Assembly: GCA_029204225.1 (NCBI GenBank)
Contig: CM055101.1
Span: 59,380,094 to 59,444,093, forward strand
Direction: 5' to 3'
DNA length: 64,000 nt
Source of the DNA: Diphasiastrum complanatum
Taxonomy: Eukaryota; Streptophyta; Lycopodiopsida; Lycopodiales; Lycopodiaceae
Of the stretch, positions 1 through 11,697 are shown piece after piece. Position numbers and translations under genes: made by a program. The notes under the pieces are model-generated. The model saw nothing but the letters and a program-made list of their open reading frames with translations. It did not search any database and had not been told where the DNA came from. How positions within the stretch are numbered: position 1 is the stretch's first letter; the number at the start of each line of letters is the position of its first letter.

Positions 1-473
1 ATACATCAGTTTTTGAAGGCCGTCATTTTTTGTCCAATTATTATTCTTATTATTATTTTTTTTTATCGAAGTATTAGCGAAAATGCCAAAACTAGTGTAC
101 ATTTTAGCAAAAATGCCGAAGCATGCTGCATTGTTTGTATTGCGGAAAACCCGAGACCTTCGCTACATTTTATACTTTGCAAAAAACCCGACACTACATT
201 CGAATTTACCATATTTGAAATACAAAAATTGCGACACTTATTTTTTGGGATTTTCTACCTTCCGACACCTTCGTATTTTTTGCATAATAATTTTCGCTTG
301 GATTTACCAAGCGAAGCATTTGTGTATTTTGTTTATTTATTTATTTATTTATTTTTGTTTTTAGGACTAGCCACTTCATTATTGAGTATGTACCTTCAAA
401 ACAAAGGACACGCTTCCATTTAATATTAGTCTAATCCGCCGAAATACCATCAATACGCTTAAAACCTCAAACA
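1..473. repeat. Degenerate short-period repeat region, no gene
   Basis: AT-rich stretch with loosely repeated phrases such as gcaaaaatgccg, gcgacac and aaaacccgacac about every 45-60 bases, followed by a (TTTA)n run near 333-352. The same vocabulary appears in LTR interiors elsewhere in the window (around 16700, 20000, 41150 and 62800), so this is probably the eroded interior of an LTR. The open frames here show no domain and overlap each other on low-complexity sequence. Confidence 0.4.
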
Positions 474-1163
474 TGTGAAAAATCGCCTACATTGGCAAAT
501 CTAGCCATGTAGAATATTGTACATTTTGTCAATATTGTTTGTTGGTTACTTGAATGGCCAAAGTGCCACTTGTACATACACACCTAAAGTAGGTTACCAC
601 GAGTCAAGAGGAGTGGTTGTGTCTATTTGGTAGTGATTCCTACTTTGTAGGATCTAGACCATGATTTATGATGAGATTTGTACCTACCATGCACCTACCA
701 AGCATGACTCTTGGATCTAGGCTAGGGATTTCACATTAGGGCAAGAAAGTGGAGTCTACTTCCTTATTACATGCTGGATTTTCACCTAACTTTTTAAGGA
801 AGTGTGTTTTACTATGTATTTCCATTCTCCATAGTGTGAAGATAGAAACTTTTTGGAGCCTCAAGGAGAAACTCGAGTTTCCTCTCATTGTATGGTGATT
901 ACTCTATTTTTCCAATGAAACCCAGCTTTGGCACTTTGTAAACACTGTCTACAGGCCGTACTACAGTCTTATTTCCACACGTGTGGAGTTGGATTAGACT
1001 ATTTGATCAATGCTTTGATTGTCTCTACTTGTTTCCTATCAAGCTGCTAAACTAGATCCTGTTTTCTGATGACTAGTTTCTGATAGATTGTTTAACAAGC
1101 ATACAATCACCTTGTGGATCATTCAAAGATCCATTTATGGTCCTTAGTACAGTACTTTTCACA
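474..1163 (+). mobile_element. Solo LTR of a copia element
   Basis: A 690-bp block that begins TGTGAA and ends TTTTCACA. It aligns along its length with the LTR at 31636-32335: shared phrases include gtctatttggt, accaagcat, gatctaggctaggg, ccttattacatgctgg and gatccatttatggtcct. It is flanked on both sides by the 5-bp direct repeat AAACA (469-473 and 1164-1168), and no internal retrotransposon sequence is attached. A solo LTR left by LTR-LTR recombination is the simplest reading. Confidence 0.85.
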
Positions 1164-1273
1164 AAACACTTCAATTGTTGTCGCTACCACTTTCCATCAC
1201 TCTTGCTCTCCGAATTGCGAATTGTTGCGATCAAGCTCTTGTCTGCCATTGCTCGTTTACATCTGCAAGCACT

Positions 1274-2959
1274 ATGGCGATTGTATTCAAAACACACCCA
1301 AAGCCAGTAATACCAGTATTACAACCACTAGCTATTCGAGCGCGAATTGAAGGTCTTTTTCAATTCAATCCATCAGTAATTCTTATTGATTTATGTTATG
1401 AGCTAATATGCAATTTGGACGAAACAGAAGAAGGACATATTTCCACAACCGTCCGCAATCAAGAGGTTGTTATCACCGAGGGGTTTTATTGTCGTGCCTT
1501 AGTGCTCAAGAATCAATTGCCCAGCTGCAAAATTCTGCAGAAATGCTAAAGAAAGGCAATCAAATATACAAGAAACATGCTGAAGAGGCAATATTGTGGC
1601 GAATCAGCGCCGAAGTCACACTCGGTGCCTGCGTATCTCATGGCAAGTACCAAATTGATCCGGTAGCATGGAAGGGAATCCACTAGAGGATGATCCAGAC
1701 TTCTAGATGCAATATCTGCAGTCGCAGATGATTGCTCATGAGAAGCTGAAGGAAGAATTAGAAGAGGCCAAATTCCAGTCAGGCCAAATGCAGATTTTTG
1801 ATGCAGAAGAACGAGCGCAAGGACAAGATTAGGAGACGCAGACAGATGAGCCATCACCAGTAATATCAGAAAAGGCCATCCAAATGGATACCATCTGCAG
1901 GCAGATCCTGAGAGATCAAGAAACACAGACCGAAACCAAGGATGTTGTAGAGGTACAAGCTACTGAAGACCAACCTGAGACGTTAAGCATCATTCCATAC
2001 CAAGCCCAGGCATCACCAAGTGGAGCAGCTGTAAAGAAAAACAAGATTGTCCACTCACTAATAAAGTCAGAATTTTAGACATTTCATCAGGAACTAACAT
2101 TTTTTATTCCACCTTTTTGTAGTCCAGAACTCCAATGGAGAATGGATTACCTTTTTTTACCTAAACTTTTTGGATACACAAAAGAACAATGGGAGAACCC
2201 TTGGACTTTTTCTAACATAAATACTTTATGGTCTAGACTAACTGTACATCAAAAAGAAATCCTCGCCCTTGCCATTGTTCAGAACAAGTTCAATGTGCAA
2301 ACTAACTATATTCATGTGGTCGCAGGATCCTTGTATATATACATGTTAGAATATCTAAGAACATTTGAAAATAATATTTTTTCAGCATTGGATGAGTATT
2401 TGAATAAGTTAGAATCAATTAACATTTTTGATGTGAAAGAAGTTGTTTGTAACTCTAAATCAGTTTCTTTCCGAGTTACTCATCAGTTCTTATTCTCTGA
2501 TTTGTGGAAAATCTACACAGATTGGGAAACTAACTATTCTCGTTATAATATACTTCGCTCCACTAACCCAATAACTAGCCCATATTATACTTAAAGCCAT
2601 GTAAATATTGCTTCTCATTTCGTGTGCCCTCCTGTCTGTTCAACAACTGTATATTAAAGAGAAATTTTTCCGAATATACATATGCTGCCCTTTCACTAAT
2701 TGTCCCTTCTGCCGAGATGTCTAAAATCCTGACCAAGGATAGTTGGTATGCACATCTTGTTAACAATGCATTAATTGATAACCCCCTTGCTCCAATCGAC
2801 AATCAAGGAATGGGTGGTTATCCAAATTTGTCATTCCAAGAAGACTACAACCAGAAGAACAACTATTTCCTGGCAACAAAAGGACTGACATTGGAACAAG
2901 AAAATGAAAAGAATGAAGACCGAGCCAAGGCTATTTTTCACAGCAAGCCAGCTAGCTGA
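1274..2959 (+). pseudogene. Unrecognised degenerate coding remnant
   Basis: A chain of protein-like stretches in shifting frames. An ATG at 1274 opens 91 codons (MAIVFKTHPKPVIPVL...). A second frame carries AQLQNSAEMLKKGNQIYKKH..., then a heptad-like, probably coiled-coil stretch (1708-1840) and the repeated phrase ETQTDE/ETQTET. Another 150 codons lie at 2142-2594 and about 100 more at 2624-2959. Composition is convincingly coding, but stops and frameshifts break it and no domain was recognised. It ends just before a purine tract and an LTR-like block at 3024, so it could be the gag or extra ORF of an LTR element. A host pseudogene is equally possible. Confidence 0.4.
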
Positions 2960-3023
2960 AAGCGACAAAGAAGGACATAAATTAAATTGTTTGCGAGTCG
3001 CTGCACAGCTGAGGAAGGGGATA

Positions 3024-3501
3024 TGTGGAGTCTTATGATCTCACATTATCCAAATTTTGTCATATATTGTAAAAAACTTTCAATTTCCATATATATAAAA
3101 TGTGCTATATTGTCTAAATACATGTAAAGGCCTATTTCGCACTTTGTAAATTCATATTTTGAGTAGAAGTTGCGACGTTCTAAAGAGATGCAATAGAAGT
3201 TCAAAACCGACATTTGACGGTTCGTAAGCGACATTGAGGCTGAAGAACATTCCTATAAGGATAACACTATGTGCCATTGTACATACGCATTTCTATGCAG
3301 AGTTGAGTATCAATAGAGAGCGAAGAGCAAGTTCTTATAGCTTGAACAATCTTTCCTTCTGTTATCTCTCACAGAATTACTTCTGATCATTTGTGTGAAC
3401 ACACTTTGTATGATCTGTGATTGATTGCGATACTGTTTTGTTTGCGTCACACACATTTCTTAAGTTATACTGAATTTCAGTTACTCTAACACGGATTTTC
3501 A
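3024..3501 (+). mobile_element. LTR-like block with upstream polypurine tract
   Basis: A purine run (gaggaagggga, 3011-3021) precedes a 478-bp segment starting TGTGGAGTC and ending TTTTCA. This is the PPT/LTR arrangement of a plus-strand element whose internal region would be the unrecognised remnant to its left. No second copy of this LTR lies in the window, so the boundaries are provisional. Confidence 0.45.
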
Positions 3502-4048
3502 GGTGACACCAGCAAGTAATAATTCTGACTAATGTGCGCAGGGAATTAGCCGAAGCGATTAAACATAACTTTTAGCAGAAACTCCTTCAACTCTGAATGA
3601 GCTATGTGTTCAGATAATGGGATTGATTGAGGCTCTGTCTTTTTTGCTTCCTGCGATAAAAACTAATTCTCTTGTTTGATTAAGAAGAACTTTTAGCTAA
3701 TGTGATTCTGCTTGATGAATCTAATTGCTAGTTGCTGTCAGTTCTGACTGTTTTCCCGATGCCTGAAGAGCCTGAAAGATAAAGTTATTCTTACAATTAC
3801 AGACCTTGACCAGATCGTTTCATCATTGGTGTTCCTGGATGCCAATTTACCCAAATATCTTTGGATAACCAGTGACGTCGATGTAGTATTCATCGTGAAC
3901 TTTATACACTCTAGTCTGTTTATCATCATACATACATTTACCATGCAAAAGATGAGATTATTCTCTCTCTTGGGGAACGATCAAACCTTTTATACTACGT
4001 AATTCAATGATTTTGTGGAAATCTATAACGACTAGGCCACCACAAGTA
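3502..4048 (-). mobile_element. Putative 3' LTR of the minus-strand gypsy element
   Basis: On the minus strand the gypsy integrase tail is followed by the purine tract ggtgggggat (rc of about 4048-4057), then sequence starting tacttgtggtggcc. A TATA-like string (agtataaaagg, minus strand, near 3990-4000) lies soon after the proposed start, as expected for an LTR promoter. There is no second LTR to compare, because the 5' end of the element is missing. The left boundary abuts the plus-strand LTR-like block and is uncertain. Confidence 0.4.
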
Positions 4049-4269
4049 TCCCCCACCTAAATAGGTGATGGTCCCACGACACCTGCTGGTGCTTGTTGTG
4101 GAAGAAGGCTGTCGACACGTTTATTGCGGATGATGGAATGCGTCATGAAAAGCGTGGATAAAGATCGCTTACGTAAAACCTGAGGCTTTGTTCGATGAGG
4201 AGCAGCCTATCCTGAACTCTTCAAAAAGTGTTTGGGAAGGCTGGTGGCAACCAGTACTTGCGTAACCGG

Positions 4270-5325
4270 CTACCGTTGATGGGCATAGCAAACGGTGTCC
4301 CATACATTGTTTCTAAAGTCACTGCCCCTTGCAATAGGATGTCGGTGATGCGATAAGGCCTTTACCAGTTAACTTCAGCTTTCCTTTGATCGCCTTTGTC
4401 TTGTACATGAGGACCAAATCTCCTTTTTGAAGATCTTTCTTGTGGAGACGACGATCATGCCAAGCCTTGCGACGTGCTTTCTATGCAACAAGAGCATGGA
4501 CTGCTAACAAGCCTATTTCGCACAACTTGTGTAGCGCTTCGTGACGAAGGTGGAGCGATCTTGTATCATCTAATCAATGCATTGTGGCAATGCGAAGAGA
4601 TGGAACGAGAAATTCCACCGGCATGACTACATCTTGGCCATACACCAGTTGGAATGGAGTTTGTTCGGTGCTGCCTTTGTATGCAGTTCTGAAAGCCCAC
4701 AGAGTAGCATGTAGCTTGTGCTCCCAATCTGATCTGCTTGCTTCTACTGTCTTTGTCAAAATGTCGCACAAGTCTTATTAGAAGATTCGGCTTGGCCATT
4801 GTCTCTTGGGTAGTAAGGCGTGCTGAAATGATGGATCACAAAGAACTCTTCTAATAAGACCTTGATGGTCTCGTTGACAAAGTGAGTTTCCTAATCGTTG
4901 ACTATCTCCATTGGCCATCCGAAGCGTACAATAATATTTTCGTAAAGGAACTTTGCGGTGGACCTAGCATCTGCTACGTGCATTGCTTTGGCTTCAACCC
5001 ACTTTGTGAGATAATCTGCAGCCACGATAATATATCGGGCTTGGGTACTGCGAGCGGCTGGGTGAATAGGGCCGATGTAATCAAGTCCCCACTTCTCAAA
5101 TGGCACTTGAGCCAATACAAGATGTAATGGCTCATAATTTGCCTTCATTGGTCTGTGCGCTCTCTGACATACATCACATTGCTTGATATATGCCTCAATA
5201 TCCTTGTGCATTATTGGCCACCAATAGACAGATTGTAGAATCGTGCGTACTATTATATCTGCTGCGAAGTGTCCGCCTCCCATTGCTTCATGCAAGAGGG
5301 ACATGATCCGACAGGCAAGATACAA
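4270..5325 (-). pseudogene. Gypsy integrase (pol fragment)
   Basis: Minus-strand coding remnant. The N-terminal zinc-binding region reads YWWPIMHKDIEAYIKQCDVCQRAH, followed by the core beginning WGLDYIGPI and DYLTKWVEA, then a break near 4890. After the break come LHATLWAFRTAYKGSTEQTPF and the C-terminal module with KGKLKLTGKGPYRI and MPINGSRLRKYW. The order is that of Ty3/gypsy integrase: HHCC, DDE core, then a GPY/F-type tail. In life it joins element cDNA to host DNA. Frame changes near 4800-4890 and around 4570 make this copy non-functional. Confidence 0.85.
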
Positions 5326-5571
5326 TGACGAATAATATTATCCGCCTCTCTTCGATACAGTTGGCCAGCAATCAACTGATATGGAGGAGCTTTAAGTACA
5401 AGTTTCCACTGTTGCGCCTTGGATAGTGACCGGTCTGGTTGGCTGTTTATCAAATACTCAACTATGTTTGTGGCTCAATCGGGTACAACATCCACATAAA
5501 ATAAAACAACATCCGGTAACTCATCATCAGGCTGGGGATCCTTCTGTGTTGATCTGATTCGAGATACATGA

Positions 5572-5919
5572 TCATCCATATAATGTTGCTTGCCCTTGCG
5601 TACCACTATTCAAAATGAACTCGAGCAACAAGAGTAACCATCTAGTGATTCTCCCTGTGTTGCAGGTTTTGTTGACTAGGTAGAGCAAAGGTTGATGATC
5701 AGTGTAGAATGCAAAATGAGTGGCCATAAGATAATGGCAGAACTTCTTGACTGCAAATATCATTGCCAAGGCTTCTCGCTCAGTCGTTGAATAGTTGATT
5801 TCAGCATCGTTGAGTTGTCGGCTGGCGAAGCGAATAGGAAAGTCTTTCTTATACTCGCCTGGATGGGTCAAAACTGCTCCTGTAGCATACTTTGATGCAT
5901 CGATGACCACACAAAGCAA
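5572..5919 (-). pseudogene. Gypsy RNase H fragment
   Basis: About 115 codons carrying VIDASKYATGAVL, FASRQLNDAEINYSTTEREAL, AMIFAVKKF and FYTDHQPLLYL. This is the RNase H (RT_RNaseH_2-type) module that follows reverse transcriptase in Ty3/gypsy polyproteins and degrades RNA in RNA-DNA hybrids. The polymerase domain that should precede it is not present upstream on the minus strand; instead a short lysine-rich linker leads back to the protease part beyond the copia insertion. Confidence 0.85.
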
Positions 5920-6020
5920 TCTTTATACTTCATTAGTAGCTTTTGCAGCTTGGTGAATGGTGAGGGCGTGAGTTGTGCTCCCACATGACATCATGGACTG
6001 GTGCCTTACTCATTTCTTCC

Positions 6021-6124
6021 TTCAAAAGGTTGATCTTAGCACGATTCGAGAGAGATATCTTGTGCATTGCTTTTCAAAAGGTTGATCTTAGCACGATTCG
6101 AGAGAGATATCTTGTGCATTGCTT
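6021..6124. repeat. 52-bp tandem duplication inside gypsy element
   Basis: The phrase ttcaaaaggttgatcttagc and the bases after it, through gtgcattgc, occur twice in direct succession with an offset of 52 bases and almost no difference. It shifts the reading frame of the gypsy linker. Confidence 0.85.
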
Positions 6125-6224
6125 CTGACATTCCTGAAGCTGATGTCAAAGCTTGGTCGGATGACCCTTGAGCACGCAATTCAACAACTTTCTTCTTGCC
6201 TTGTATATTTTTGTTGGTTGTTGT

Positions 6225-6950
6225 TGTGAAGATTAATTAAAAATATCTTCCTATCTCGAGTTTTGGGGCCATGTCCATGACTATTTCCATTGTAAACTAT
6301 GTTGTACATAAAGGTATGTGAATTGAGCACATAACCTTCTAGAATAGGTCGAGTTTGAGTTAGGTAGATTCAAATTTGATGTCATGGAAAAGTTTAGATA
6401 GCATGCAATGTCATTCAGTGTGCATGCAAGCCACATGCAATCAGTGCATGCAACATGCAAAGTGGTCTCTGTGATCTACACATGTCTAGGAAATTTTATG
6501 AGTTGACATGTAGTACATGCAATATCCATGCATGCAGTTACACATGTGGATCCTTGGTAGTTGAGTTAACTAGGTTAAGTGGACTTTCCATGCAACAACC
6601 CTATAGGAACTCTAGCCACTTTGATGTAGGGAAGCTGTGGCATGTTTTGCCATATTGTGAATGAGATTTTGGTGTTTTGGACTCATTCTGTCTCTACTCG
6701 AGTAATCTAGCTTTGATTTTTCCTCTGTACTTGAGAGCAGCCTATTTTTCTCATACTGAGCACTTAGAATTATTTCTGACATTCATTTTTCATAGTGAGA
6801 AGTTAGATTTTTCAGTCAGATGTATGCCATTGTGCTCTTGCCATAGATTTTTCAAGTATTATGTTCTCTGATCAATCTTGTGCAATCACAACACCTCAGT
6901 AAGATCATGTAAGGTGTGTGGTGAAGTTCACATGTGCTAAAAACTTCACA
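6225..6950 (+). repeat. 5' LTR of copia I
   Basis: Starts TGTGAAGATTAA and ends AAAACTTCACA, with matching inverted ends. It aligns base for base in length with 11686-12411. Short open frames inside it occur at the same place in both LTRs and are not genes. Confidence 0.95.
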
Positions 6951-6963
6951 TGGTATCAAAGCT
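6951..6963 (+). promoter_or_regulatory. Primer binding site (initiator tRNA-Met)
   Basis: tggtatcaaagct directly abuts the 5' LTR. It is complementary to the 3' end of plant initiator methionine tRNA, the usual primer for copia minus-strand DNA synthesis. Confidence 0.9.
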
Positions 6964-7619
6964 TCATGCTTTGAAGAGGTGAGGGTGTATATATCAGAAC
7001 ATCAGTGCTTTTGCTTGCAGGAACTCGGATTTGGGAGAGGAATCCAAACTCGCTGACAAACTAGCCATCTGTGGATCATAAGTGGATCGAAACGAGCCTA
7101 ATCTGCTTCAGCAGAGCCATGTATGGACAGAGAGCTCACACATGTAAAATCAGCCCTCTTTAATTGAGTCCCAAAGTGAGCACACATCAGTTCTTTTCAC
7201 CAATTTTATCAATTTTCACTGTCAATCAAGTAGAATTGGATAGAAGTGAGTATTCTAAGGTCTAGGACTTTTCATTTCACACAAATTATTGTGTCTCATT
7301 TAAAGTAAGCTCCTAGAGAGTTTTTTAGTTCTTTGAAACTCGTGGGAGAGATAGACTTCTTACTTGCATGTGCTTCATTTCTCTGATTGAAGCAAGATCC
7401 AAATTCCAGATAGATTGATTTTCTATGTTGAGAGTTTGATCTCACATTTTGTTGTTAGATTTCATAGGTTGGATCAACATCATCAGTGTTAGATCCTAGG
7501 GTGAGATAGCAAGCAACATTCTTTCAACTTCATCTTTGTCATTACTAGAATTTCTCATAGAGAAGATATCTTCATTTGGTTCACATTTCTTGGAGCACAG
7601 TGAGAGATTAACATCTTGC

Positions 7620-8275
7620 AATTATGCAATGTGAAAAATTAGAATGAAATCATTATTGATTCTACAAGATGTAATGGAAATTGTGAGTGGAGCTGAAGAA
7701 GAACCTGCAGCACCTAATGAAGCTGCAACATTTCACAAAAGAACCAGAATTGCCCTTTATTTTATAAAAATGAATGTAACAAATGAAGTGTTAAGAGAGA
7801 TCAGTACATGCACCACTGCCAAGGAGGCTTGGGACACTCTAAAAACAATTTATGAAATTAAGTATACTTCTAGATTGCTTACACTTAGAAACCAAATCTT
7901 TCTAAGCTATCAGAGAGTAGATGAGAGTGCTTCATCATATGTAATGAGAGTAGAGGATCTTCATCAAGAGTTAGCTAGTATTGGAGATGCTCTTAAGAAC
8001 ACTACACTTGTTCAAGTAGTCCTTAATGGACTTAGAGATGAGTATGACAATATTGTGCAGACTTATGTTGTCAGGGAAGAACTTCTATCCTTGGAGACAC
8101 TGCAAGGTGTTCTCATTGCTGAAGAAAGCAAACAAGAGAACAAGATGTTGAGGATCAACAGACTTTCATTGAAAGATCACAAGTTGCAACATCTAGTGGC
8201 AAGAAGAAGCTGTCAAAGATCGAGTGTTTTTTCTGTGGCAAGAAAGGACACTATGCATGAAACTGTTTCAAGAAG
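7620..8275 (+). pseudogene. Copia I gag
   Basis: Coding starts before the ATG at 7644: NYAM, a stop at 7632-7634 where Trp is expected (TGG to TGA), then KIRMKSLLILQDVMEIVSG. A UBN2-type gag body follows (EAWDTLKTIYE, LVQVVLNGLRDEYDNI). The zinc knuckle CFFCGKKGHYA-stop-NC lies in another frame at 8225-8266, with TGA at 8258-8260 again in place of Trp. Gag packages element RNA into virus-like particles. Two stops and a frameshift make it dead. Confidence 0.85.
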
Positions 8276-8353
8276 AAAAACCAATCTAAGAAAGCTAACC
8301 TTACTAATGAGGATGAGTGTGAGGGTGTTGAGAGTGAAAGAGAGGATTCTTTA

Positions 8354-8802
8354 ATGATGTCTACTTTTTCATCTCGTCCTTTCAAAAATGAAGAAGTCTG
8401 GTGGATAGATAGTGGGGCTAGTTCCCATATGTCTAGTTCTAGAAACTCTTTCACAAGTCTCATGCCATATCTAGGTGCAAAAAGATCAATCTATACTGCT
8501 AATGATGTAGAGTGTAGAATTGAAGGAATAGGTAGTATTCCACTGCATGCATCATCATCAAAATCTTTTTGTTTGCATGATGATGTACTTTAACCAAAAG
8601 TCTCATTAGTGTAGGACAATTGTTTGATAGTGGATTGGATGTCAAGTTTCAAGTTGACAAGTGTATAATCTCAAGAGAAAATGAAGTTATTGCTAGAGGA
8701 TCTAGAACTGGAAAGTTGTACAAACTAGATTCTAGGGAGAGTGCTAACATTTCAGATATTGCTTATGAGACCAAGGTTCTTCTTCGAGGATCTGTGGCAT
8801 AA
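8354..8802 (+). pseudogene. Copia I protease
   Basis: The ORF from 8354 carries WWIDSGASSHM (active-site Asp-Ser-Gly about 19 residues in), then GIGSIPLHASS. It continues past stops near 8591 and 8615 into GLDVKFQVDKCII and GSRTGKLYKLDS, the link to the integrase. An aspartic protease that cuts the copia polyprotein. The active-site triad is kept, but the chain is interrupted. Confidence 0.85.
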
Positions 8803-9650
8803 GAGATCGGGACATCCCAATTTCAAAGCCTGCAATCTATGGTCAAGGAAGGAAAAGTTGTTGGACTACCAAAGACACTATCAAAGGAGCTTCAACCTTG
8901 TGAAGCTTGTGTTTTGGCAAAATCACACAGAAGGCCTTTTCCTAGATCAAGCATCAAAACAAAGCAACCATTTGAACTCATGCACTCTGATGTTCATTTC
9001 TCTTCAACTAAGAGCAAAGGAGGAGCAAATTGTTTTGTTTCCTTTGTAGATGATTATACAAGATATTCTTGGATCCCAATTTCAAAGCCATGCAATCTAT
9101 GGTCAAGGAAGGAAAAGTTGTTGGACTACCAAAGACACTGTCAAAGGAGCTTCAACCTTGTGAAGCTTGTGTTTTGGCAAAATCACACAGAAGGCCTTTT
9201 CCTAGATCAAGCATCAAAACAAAGCAACCATTTGAACTCATGCACTCTGATGTTCATTTCTCTTCAACTAAGAGCAAAGGAGGAGCAAATTGTTTTGTTT
9301 CCTTTGTAGATGATTATACAAGATATTCTTGGATCTATATGTTGTCTTCTAAAGCCATGGTTTATGATGTTTTTCTTACTTTCAAAGCTTATGTAGAAAA
9401 GCAGTTTTCTTTCAAGTTGAAAGCTTTGAGAAGTGATAATGGAGGAGAATACACTTCCAATAAGTTTAAAGACTTTTGTGAGAGAGAGGGAATACAAAGA
9501 GAGTTTTCTTGTTCATATACTCCTCAATAAAATGGAGTTGCTAAGAGAAAAAATAGAACTTTGTGTGAATGTGCAAAAGCCATTAGGCTAGAAGCTTCTC
9601 TCCCTAAGGATTTTGGGAAGAAGTAGTTGCATGTACAAACTTATTTTGTA
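8790..9650 (+). pseudogene. Copia I integrase with internal tandem duplication
   Basis: The zinc-binding part (RSGHPNFKA, then CEACVLAKSH) and the start of the core (HSDVHFSS, FVDDYTRYSW) occur twice, because a block of about 260 bp is duplicated (8814-9073 and 9074-9333). The core continues with ALRSDNGGEY. Then comes a stop at 9528-9530 (CAA to TAA). In the following NGVA-x-RK motif the catalytic glutamate position reads Lys (AAG at 9543-9545). Both changes, and the frame jump made by the duplication, abolish function. Confidence 0.9.
8814..9333 (+). repeat. 260-bp tandem duplication in copia I integrase
   Basis: Two adjacent copies run from cccaatttcaaagcc to gatattcttggat. By eye they differ by one missing base near 8835 and one A/G change at the phrase agacact(a/g)tcaaagg. 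Such similarity implies the duplication is younger than most of the element's other damage. Confidence 0.92.
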
Positions 9651-9691
9651 ATAGGCCTCCTAATCTTGAAATAGAAACAACACCATTTCAG

Positions 9692-11010
9692 ATGTTGCAT
9701 AAGAAAAAGCCTAAGGTAGATCATCTTAGGATTTTTGTTTGTGTATGCTTTGTGCATGTACCTCTAGAGACTAGGAAGAAGGAAGATCCTAGTGTTGTTA
9801 AAGGAATTTTTGTAGGATATGCATCCACTAAGAAAGCATACAAAGTATATCTTCCCTCTACTGACAAGAATATTGTTAGTATAGATGTGATCATCCATGA
9901 AGATCAAAAGTTTAACTTGGATGAAGCACAGGTCAAGGAGTCTCATGCAAGATCTACAATAATCAATCTTGATGCTGCTCAAGAAGTGGTGAGGCCTAGG
10001 CTTGAGGAGGAGCAACTTCAAGCACCCACACCAAGAAGATCTACAAGAGAAAGATCTGAGCCAAGGAGGCTCACATATGATGAGGAAGGAAGGCAAGTGG
10101 ATGGTGAAACTTCCTATCATGCTCTCTTCATATCAGATGAAGAGCCTAAAGATGTCCAAGAAGCACTTCAATCCAAGATGTGGGTTGAAGCAATGACCCA
10201 AGAGTTTGAAGCCTTGATGTCAAACAACACATGGGAGCTTGTGGAGCCACCAAACACCATGCATGTGATTGGATGTAAGTGGGTTTTCAGAATCAAGTAT
10301 AATTCTGATGGATCTATCAATAAGTATAAAGCAAGACTTTATGCCAAAGGCTACTCACAAATCAAAGGTCTTGACTATGAAGACACCTTTGCACCAGTTG
10401 AAAAAATGGTAACAATCAAAATACTCATATCTCTTGCATGTTTTCACAATTGGAAAATGTTCTAGCTTGATGTTTCTAATGCCTTTCTCAATGGTTACCT
10501 TGAGGAGGAGATTTACATGGAGCAACCTCCTGGTTTTGTGAAAGAAGGTGAAGAATCAAAAGTTTGTCTTTTGTTCAAAAGTCTCTATGGACTAAAACAA
10601 GCACCAAAATCTTGGTATGCAAGGCTCAACTCCTATCTCATATCACTCGGATTTTGTCTAAGTGAATATGACCCCTCTATGTATTATAAGTTTGTAAATA
10701 AGTTTGTAATTATTCTTCTCATCTATGTAGATGATATCATTCTTTGTGGAAATAATGAGAAGCTAGTTGAAGAAACTAAGCATGCACTTGGTAGTGAGTT
10801 TAAGATGCAGGACTTAGGAGTTCTTCACTGTATTCTAGGCCTTGAAATAGATTTTTGGAAAGGTCAAGCATTTATAAGTCAAAGTAGATATGCACTTTCC
10901 ATGCTCAAAAAATTCCAAATGGAAAATTGTAAAGGCATAGATACACCAATGGAGCACATTGTAAAAGTTCCTATGAAAGATGATGAAAAATCCTTGTGGA
11001 CATCACTCTT
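9692..11010 (+). pseudogene. Copia I reverse transcriptase
   Basis: Begins in the integrase tail (KKPKVDHLRIFVCVC, GIFVGYASTKKAYKVY) and a variable hinge (RRSTRERSEPRRLTY). Then comes the copia RT: GCKWVFRIKYNSDGSINKYKAR, FAPVEKMVTI, a stop at 10463-10465 (CAG to TAG), LDVSNAFLNGYLEEEIYMEQP, SLYGLKQAPKSWYARL and the catalytic box YVDDIIL. It ends with CKGIDTPME and a frame break near 11015. Apart from the stop, the polymerase motifs are complete. Confidence 0.92.
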
Positions 11011-11019
11011 TACATGAGT

Positions 11020-11697
11020 CTTATTGGCTCACTTATATGGATAACAATGACTAGGCCTGATCTAAGCTTTAGTGTGCATAAGCTAAGTCAACACATGCAG
11101 GATCCAAAATTATATCACTAGAAGTTGGCTAAAATAATCTTGAGGTATATATCTTCTAGTTTAGGTTATGGATTACTCTACAAAGGAGAAGATCTGACTT
11201 TGATTGCTTTTTCAGATTCAGATTTTGCAGGAGACAAGTTGGATAGAAAATCCACAAGTGCTTACACTAATTTTCTTGGAGGGAACTTAGTTTCCAGGCT
11301 ATCAAAGAAGCAAGCAACTATATCCTTATCATCATGTGAAGTTGAGTACAAATCTCTTACAACCACAACAAAGGAGGCTTTATGGATCAAAAGGCTACTT
11401 TTGGAGCTAAAGTGTTATGGAGATGAAGACTATAAAAAATGATAACATTCTCTTGCAAATAATCTAGTGTTCCATGCAAGGAGCAAACACATCGAGGTAG
11501 CTCATCATTTTGTAAGAGAAAAAGTCATTGGGAGAGAGATGTTATTGGAGCATGTTGGATCTTCAAATTGTGTTGCAGATCTTCTCACCAAGCCATTACT
11601 CAAGAATGTCTTTATCAAGATGAGGTCTAATCTTGGCCTAATTTCGAAGTCTATGTTGGATAGGAACATATATTTTAAGGCGGAGTGTGAAGATTAG
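11020..11697 (+). pseudogene. Copia I RNase H and C-terminus
   Basis: After TRPDLSF-like remnants, the frame from 11125 gives LRYISSSLGYGLLY, SDSDFAGDKLDRKSTSAY and CEVEYKSLTTTTKEALW, then two stops near 11440. It resumes with FHARSKHIEVAHHFVRE and SSNCVADLLTKPL. This is the copia RNase H and terminal region, reaching to the 3' LTR. A cluster of purines (ttaaggcggag, 11675-11685) forms the PPT that primes plus-strand DNA. Confidence 0.9.

Noticed and set aside
6455..6664. Small Cys-rich ORF (MQSGLCDLHMSRKF...), repeated at 11916-12125
   Set aside because: It is present twice because it lies in both LTRs of copia I; no sign of coding constraint.
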